Source of the DNA: Chloroflexota bacterium
GTDB lineage: Bacteria > Chloroflexota > Anaerolineae > Anaerolineales > Anaerolineaceae
NCBI GenBank assembly: GCA_016838895.1
Contig: JAEKNU010000044.1
Location: forward strand, 1 to 36,538
Direction: 5' to 3'
Length of the DNA stretch: 36,538 nt
Shown here: positions 32,582 through 36,538 of the stretch, in pieces
Layout of the letters: each line of letters opens with the position of its first letter
Position numbering within the stretch: position 1 is the stretch's first letter
Notes under the pieces: model-generated
What the model saw: the letters and a program-made list of their open reading frames with translations, nothing else
What the model was told of the DNA's origin: nothing
Database searches by the model: none
Made by a program: the position numbers and the translations under genes

Positions 32582-33094
32582 ATGGATAAACCGACAATTA
32601 TGGAGATAGGGCCATTCCTGTTGGCGGGGTTCAGCTTTTATGGGGATCCCTTTGCTTATCACATGGAATGGGAAAATGAAAACGAAATTGGCCAATTATG
32701 GTCACGCTTTTATCAATCTCTGGAAGGCCAGCCTGAATTCAGTAAAATTGTACAATCTGGCGGCATCATGTACGAGATGCATCTCCTGCATCCGCAAAGC
32801 AAGGCGACCGGCCGCTATGAAGTTTTTATCGGGGCGCCCTATACAACACCAGCTCAATTACCTGTACATTTTTTATTGAAAAATGCCCCTGCAAAACGCT
32901 ATCTGCAATACCGCGTCAACGGAACTGCGATTGTGGATGACCCTGAACATTTGCCCATTGATCGCGATATGCATGAATTCGGATATCAACGGGATCCAAC
33001 CTATCATTTTGTTGGATACGATGACCAATTTCTGGGTATGGATCGGCTGGACGAATCAACCGTTCTGATCCTGATCCCCATCCTTGAGTCATGA
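32582..33094 (+). CDS. GyrI-like effector-binding domain protein
   Basis: A 170-residue free-standing domain of the GyrI/AraC effector-binding type: an N-terminal IMEIGPFLLAGFSFYG strand pair, WSRFYQSLEG, EMHLLHPQSKATGRYEVFIGAPYTTPAQLP, AKRYLQYRVNG, and DRDMHEFGYQRD. The fold binds small hydrophobic molecules and in some cases protects gyrase. Start: ATG following GAGGA. Its stop overlaps the start of the AraC-type regulator (ATGA), so they are translationally coupled and may act together, one sensing and one binding DNA. The actual ligand is unknown. Confidence 0.82.
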   Translation: MDKPTIMEIGPFLLAGFSFYGDPFAYHMEWENENEIGQLWSRFYQSLEGQPEFSKIVQSGGIMYEMHLLHPQSKATGRYEVFIGAPYTTPAQLPVHFLLKNAPAKRYLQYRVNGTAIVDDPEHLPIDRDMHEFGYQRDPTYHFVGYDDQFLGMDRLDESTVLILIPILES

Positions 33095-33951
33095 AACCAT
33101 CGCCGCAGCAATTCGAGCAAATTGCCAAATCCCTGCAATATATTGAGGATCATCTGACTGAGCCGATCTGTATTGAGGATATCAGCCAGCATGTAAATTA
33201 TTCCCTCTATCATTTCAGCCGCGTGTTTAATGCCGTTACGCTGATCTCACCCTACACCTATTTAATACGCCGGCGCATTTCGGAGGCAGCCATTCAGGTT
33301 GTACATACCCGGCGGCGGTTAACGGATATTGCTGTCGACTATGGCTTTCAATCCAGCGAGGTATTTGCGCGCAGTTTTCGGCGCTTGTTTAATGCACCGC
33401 CATCAGAATTACGTAAAAAGAAAGTGCTGGATTCACGCCTGCTTCTATCGGCGTTGCCTGGTGATCAGCTCAATGACTGGCAAGATTTTCACAACATAAG
33501 CCTGAAAAAAGAGCAAAGTCAAACCCTGACCGCTTATGGCTTGCTCACGCATTGTGATGGCACACCTCAGGCACTGGAAGATATCTGGCGGGAAATGCAT
33601 CAACAATATCAACCGCCTGGGAACAGCCAGAAAATTGGCATTCGTTTTTTTCCTGCTCAATGGGAGAAAAAAGGCATTTATTACTTCAACGGCTATCAAT
33701 TCAACGATCATTTAGCAGATCTCCCGCCCTGGTTTGTTCAAAAAGAGATTCCTGCGCAAGATATGTTGATGCCAACAGCAAGCATTTCCGCACAACATAC
33801 CACCAGTTTTTTACAATACCTATCGTCGGTTTGGTTTCCGATATCGTCCTATCAGGCAAAATTGCCTTTTGTTATTGAAACCTACTCAAACAATGATTCA
33901 GAAGTACAGCTGATGATCCCGGCACAAAACAAAGCAGGACATCAACAATGA
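33091..33951 (+). CDS. AraC-family regulator with GyrI-like C-terminal domain
   Basis: A 286-residue regulator. The N-terminal AraC double helix-turn-helix (about 8-108) reads SLQYIEDHLTEPICIEDISQHVNYSLYHFSRVFNAVTLISPYTYLIRRRISEA, then LTDIAVDYGFQSSEVFARSFRRLFNAPPSELR. The C-terminal half is a divergent effector-binding domain (TLTAYGLLTHCDGTPQALEDIWREM ... IGIRFFP), as in Rob/SoxS-related multidrug regulators. It is coupled by ATGA overlap to the GyrI-like gene and followed 24 bp later by an Eis-like acetyltransferase, so the three form one operon with a drug-response look. Confidence 0.92.
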   Translation: MKPSPQQFEQIAKSLQYIEDHLTEPICIEDISQHVNYSLYHFSRVFNAVTLISPYTYLIRRRISEAAIQVVHTRRRLTDIAVDYGFQSSEVFARSFRRLFNAPPSELRKKKVLDSRLLLSALPGDQLNDWQDFHNISLKKEQSQTLTAYGLLTHCDGTPQALEDIWREMHQQYQPPGNSQKIGIRFFPAQWEKKGIYYFNGYQFNDHLADLPPWFVQKEIPAQDMLMPTASISAQHTTSFLQYLSSVWFPISSYQAKLPFVIETYSNNDSEVQLMIPAQNKAGHQQ

Positions 33952-33974
33952 GCTGTTCTTAAAAAGAGGAAAAG

Positions 33975-35231
33975 ATGCGTCCCATACAAAGTGAAATCCG
34001 TAAATTAACCATTGATGAATTTCCGGCTTTTGTCAATATGGATACAGAAGCCTATCCGGGTATGAAAATCAACACGGAAGAAGAGAAAAAGAAAATTGTT
34101 TCCCGGCTGGAAGAACAAAACAAGGACAATACGATCAATTTTTATGGCGCTTTTCGCGATGGACAATTAATGGGCATCATGCGCATGCATGATTTTGTGA
34201 TGCAGGTTTATGAAACACAAATGCCGACAGGCGGGATCGGCTCGGTGGCCGTGGATATTGTTCGTAAAAAGGAAAAGGTCGCCCGCGACTTGCTTGTTTT
34301 TTATCTGGATCACTATTATGAGATTGGTGCGCCCATGGCAGCACTATTTCCGTTCCGTCCTGATTTTTATCGAAAAATGGGCTTTGGCTACGGCACGAAA
34401 ATGAGCCGCTATGAACTCAATCCGGCACAATTTCCGACCGGTAACAAAGCACATGTACGCCACCTGACGGCTGATGACCGCAAAGCGCTTTTCGAATGTT
34501 ATCAAAGGGTAGCCAGGAAAACGCATGGTTTGATAGAAAAAGGAAAAAACGATCTGGATCGTTTGTTTATTCCACCCACCCATCGCCTGATTGGTGTGGA
34601 TCTGGATGGACAAATTCAGGGCTATATCGTTTATCGTTTCCAAAGCAAAAAACCGGATAATGTCATTCACAATGATATGGAAATTATTGAAATCATATAT
34701 GAAAATAAAACAGCTTTTCTTGAGTTGATGGCTTTTCTGCATTCCCAGGCGGATCAGATTCATGACATCATCTTCGACAGCCAGGAAGAAGATTTCCATC
34801 ATCTCTTCTTTGATCCACGCAACCCCACCGAGAATTTATTCCATGAGGTTTATCATGAGAGCAACACGCAGGGTGTGGGGGTCATGTATCGCATCCTCAA
34901 TACGCGCAGATGGTTTGCCATGCTGCGCGATCATAATTTCAATCAGCAAAATATTCAGGTGAAGTTCAATATTACGGATACTTTTCTGCCACAAAATAAC
35001 GGCAGTGTGATTGCCCATTTCAGGGATGGTTTGGCATCAGTAGCTGAGGACAATTACGATGTCGAAGTCAGCATGGACGTATCCGATTTTTCATCATTGG
35101 CCATGGGTTGTGTGCAATTTGAGAGTTTACTGCTCTTCGGTAGAGCCACAATATCCGATGATGCCTATCTATCACAGGTGCAGAAACTGTTCCTGACCCA
35201 TAAAAAACCCATCTGTACCACGGCGTTTTAA
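33975..35231 (+). CDS. Eis-like N-acetyltransferase (GNAT with SCP2-like C-terminal domain)
   Basis: A 418-residue enzyme of the Eis branch: two GNAT lobes and a C-terminal sterol-carrier-protein-like domain. The first lobe has YGAFRDGQLMGIMRMHDFVMQV and GIGSVAVDIVRKKEKVARDLL, where the usual arginine/glycine-rich acetyl-CoA loop is altered (RKKEKVA). PFRPDFYRKMGFGYG is the Eis-type tyrosine region. The chain ends in Phe, and in mycobacterial Eis the terminal carboxylate of Phe acts as base, so the terminal residue is significant. It probably acetylates amines, for example aminoglycosides or polyamines; substrate unproven. Start: ATG with AGAGGA before it. Last gene of the GyrI-AraC operon. 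Confidence 0.9.
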   Translation: MRPIQSEIRKLTIDEFPAFVNMDTEAYPGMKINTEEEKKKIVSRLEEQNKDNTINFYGAFRDGQLMGIMRMHDFVMQVYETQMPTGGIGSVAVDIVRKKEKVARDLLVFYLDHYYEIGAPMAALFPFRPDFYRKMGFGYGTKMSRYELNPAQFPTGNKAHVRHLTADDRKALFECYQRVARKTHGLIEKGKNDLDRLFIPPTHRLIGVDLDGQIQGYIVYRFQSKKPDNVIHNDMEIIEIIYENKTAFLELMAFLHSQADQIHDIIFDSQEEDFHHLFFDPRNPTENLFHEVYHESNTQGVGVMYRILNTRRWFAMLRDHNFNQQNIQVKFNITDTFLPQNNGSVIAHFRDGLASVAEDNYDVEVSMDVSDFSSLAMGCVQFESLLLFGRATISDDAYLSQVQKLFLTHKKPICTTAF

Positions 35232-35243
35232 AGCATTCTGTAG

Positions 35244-35286
35244 TGGCACAGCGCTTGTCTTGAGCTTGTCGAAAGGCGCTGTGCCA
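35244..35286. repeat. long inverted repeat with CTTGAGCTTGTCGAAAG core
   Basis: TGGCACAGCGC and GCGCTGTGCCA form a perfect 11-bp stem around a loop containing CTTGAGCTTGTCGAAAG, a core I have seen as a dispersed repeat in many bacterial genomes. It starts 13 bp after the Eis-like gene stop and may serve as terminator of convergent transcripts or as a mobile REP-like element. Confidence 0.65.
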
Positions 35287-35323
35287 TTACAATTTTTGAA
35301 TATTCAAATAACATTCCATAATT

Positions 35324-35367
35324 GGGCTGCCGCGACACAATGCTACCCTGAGTGCATGTGGCAGCCC
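35324..35367. repeat. inverted repeat GGGCTGCC/GGCAGCCC
   Basis: A perfect 8-bp inverted repeat with a 28-nt loop lies in the 318-bp gap between convergent genes. The remainder of the gap, 35394-35470, contains a direct repeat of GGAATCGA and a segment resembling 36232-36300. No gene is seen. Confidence 0.5.
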
Positions 35368-35549
35368 TTGCATAGTTTTATAAATATCCATCCAGGAGCA
35401 TGGAGAGAGTGAGTTTGGCTTGCTCGCCGAGTGGAATCGAGGTGAACGTGGGAATCGACTCCTCAACCTGGAAAAACATATACTCTGGGACAAGTAGCAT
35501 GCATTCCAAATGCACTCTACTCAGAAATTAATATACACTCCGTTTATGC

Positions 35550-36092
35550 TTATTGCGCTTCCTCTTCATCCAGTTCAGATTTTTTTATCCATTTCTGTAA
35601 TGCCATCGCAGATTGGCCACCCGGACAGGCAGCCCGTGTCGCACAATGCGGACAGATCAACCACATGTAGGAAACGGTATACAGGCTTACTACCACAATG
35701 TATCCGATCAACAAGGGAATGCTGGTCATATACAGAAAATACAAAGGGAAGAAAATAATGGCAAAAAAGAAAACAAAAGCTGCATTATAAAAGAATTTAT
35801 ACCTGCCTTCTGTGCGCTTGGTATTCTTCCATAAGCGTGCCAACTGGCTGGAAGGCAGGCAGAAGCCACCCACACAGGGTGCAAACTTGCCCACATACGG
35901 GCATTGCCAGTAAACACACACAAAACTCATGCAAAGTGCAACAAGAACAAAAAAGGATAAATAAATCAGTGCAAACATTGGTTTGATCTGCCATAGCATA
36001 CAGAATATTAAAATATATATGACAATCATGGGCAGCGTTAGCGCCAGGTATAAACCTTTGCGCTTATAGGGCACACATTTCATATCAATCAT
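35550..36092 (-). CDS. cysteine-rich multi-pass membrane protein
   Basis: A 180-residue protein with four predicted membrane helices in two pairs. Each pair is followed by a cysteine cluster: CPYVGKFAPCVGGFC after the first pair and CPHCATRAACPGGQ after the second. This symmetrical arrangement suggests two metal (zinc or iron-sulphur) sites at the same membrane face, produced by an internal duplication. I recall similar unnamed proteins in Chloroflexota and archaea, without function. ATG follows GGGAGG. It stands alone between hairpin-rich intergenic regions. Metal binding is inferred from spacing only. Confidence 0.78.
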   Translation of the reverse strand: MIDMKCVPYKRKGLYLALTLPMIVIYILIFCMLWQIKPMFALIYLSFFVLVALCMSFVCVYWQCPYVGKFAPCVGGFCLPSSQLARLWKNTKRTEGRYKFFYNAAFVFFFAIIFFPLYFLYMTSIPLLIGYIVVVSLYTVSYMWLICPHCATRAACPGGQSAMALQKWIKKSELDEEEAQ

Positions 36093-36340
36093 GATTCCCT
36101 CCCTGTTTATTCAGTACAATCATTAATTGGATTATTTATTCCCATTCTACTAACATTTATAGAGGCTTGTGAACACACCGATACACATAATTGCCACGAG
36201 CTTACGCTGAACCTGATCAAAACACCCATCAGAGGTATGGAGAGGGTGAACTAAGTTTGTCAACGAGTTTATGCTGAGCAATGTCGAAGTGGGTTTCCAT
36301 TGCTTACTCAATCCCTTTTGGTTTATTTTGCGGACGGCCA

Positions 36341-36465
36341 GCTAACGGTTTGCTTTACTGGTAGTGAGGTAGATATGGATTCACTTTGAGAGCAGAGAAT
36401 ACTCGAAGTCAGGAAAATGTTCGAAAATGCCGCTCGCCGTAAAGCGGTAGTCCCCAGCGTTAGGT
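36341..36465 (+). other. attC-like palindromic region (weak)
   Basis: GCTAACGG (36341-36348) and GCGTTAGGT (36457-36465) are near inverted, and GCTTTAC (36352-36358) pairs with GTAAAGC (36439-36445). GTTAGGT fits the GTTRRRY box, but the opposite box reads AGCTAAC, not RYYYAAC. No integrase or cassette gene is seen. The remaining 36093-36340 has no gene; 36232-36300 resembles 35394-35470. Confidence 0.25.
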
Positions 36466-36538
36466 GGTAGGGTCAAGGGATGGCGCCTGAGAAATAAACT
36501 CTGGTTTCCATCCCCTGCCACATCGAACCGGACATGAG
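36463..36538 (-). mobile_element. probable 3' end (domains V-VI) of a group II intron, cut by the window edge
   Basis: On the minus strand the window opens with CTCATGTCCGGTTCG, which fits the 3' strand of a group II intron domain V. A domain-VI-like hairpin follows: GGGATGG and CCATCCC (36515-36508 and 36483-36477) with lower pairing GTGG/CCAC and unpaired A residues near its base. The intron body and its reverse transcriptase would lie to the right of the window. The exact 3' splice point is uncertain (about 36463-36467). Confidence 0.5.

Noticed and set aside
36341..36465. Integron cassette array at the right end
   Set aside because: No integrase, no cassette-sized genes in the proper direction, and one of the two core boxes is off consensus; kept only as a low-interest observation.
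402..36538. CRISPR array, prophage, toxin-antitoxin or restriction system
   Set aside because: No regularly spaced repeats and no gene with the corresponding motifs was found on either strand.

Overview
The window reads as chromosomal DNA of a free-living, Gram-variable anaerobe or facultative bacterium, most likely Chloroflexota (Anaerolineae-like). This is an inference from gene content: a MalT-type LuxR regulator beside its small partner protein, a response regulator with an N-terminal domain I associate with Chloroflexota, two lipoprotein-dependent sugar ABC importers, a beta-propeller hybrid-type sensor with a NarL regulator, RNHCP and DUF6326/DUF4013 proteins, and a PPGK-like ROK kinase. 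No rRNA or phylogenetic marker other than rsgA is present, so the assignment is tentative.

Layout. 1-402: promoter, two serine tRNAs (TGA, GCT) and a terminator. 403-2365: a decayed short-chain dehydrogenase (SDR) tail, two small membrane proteins and a 90-residue protein paired with the next gene. 2534-5278: large MalT/LuxR-type ATPase regulator. 5455-8737 (minus): operon TetR > membrane LuxR-type regulator > two SDRs, with a TetR-type operator inside its promoter. 8929-9561: a membrane protein. 9767-12926 (minus): CUT1 sugar importer (lipoprotein, two permeases, no ATPase). 13152-17939 (plus): a response regulator with C-terminal receiver, a SIS-domain sugar isomerase/deglycase, a PPGK-like ROK kinase and a histidine kinase. 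18023-24610: a CUT2 (ribose-type) locus with a divergently read DeoR/periplasmic-binding fusion regulator, a binding lipoprotein made of two fused receptor domains, a double ATPase and a permease. 24707-26513 (minus): structured leader or ncRNA, rsgA and an RNHCP gene. 26647-28348: DUF4013 protein and an unknown protein. 28520-32510: propeller sensor kinase with NarL regulator. 32582-35231: GyrI-like protein, AraC-type regulator, Eis-like acetyltransferase. 35232-36538: hairpin-rich intergenic DNA, a cysteine-rich membrane protein and, at the right edge, what looks like the 3' end of a group II intron on the minus strand.

How it works together. The middle 15 kb is devoted to sugar sensing, import and phosphorylation. 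The CUT1 transporter is divergent from a receiver protein and is followed by isomerase and kinase genes. The CUT2 transporter is probably controlled by a regulator that carries both a receptor-like domain (free sugar) and a DeoR-type domain (sugar phosphate). Both importers have a strong intercistronic hairpin immediately after the binding-protein gene, probably to keep the receptor in excess.

Most unusual items: the tandem-fused binding protein, whose halves share about 490 bp of almost identical DNA; the tripartite DeoR regulator; the divergent promoter with a T17 tract and a 15-bp palindrome; and the structured RNA with its own promoter and terminator upstream of rsgA. No CRISPR array, phage module or conventional defence system was found.
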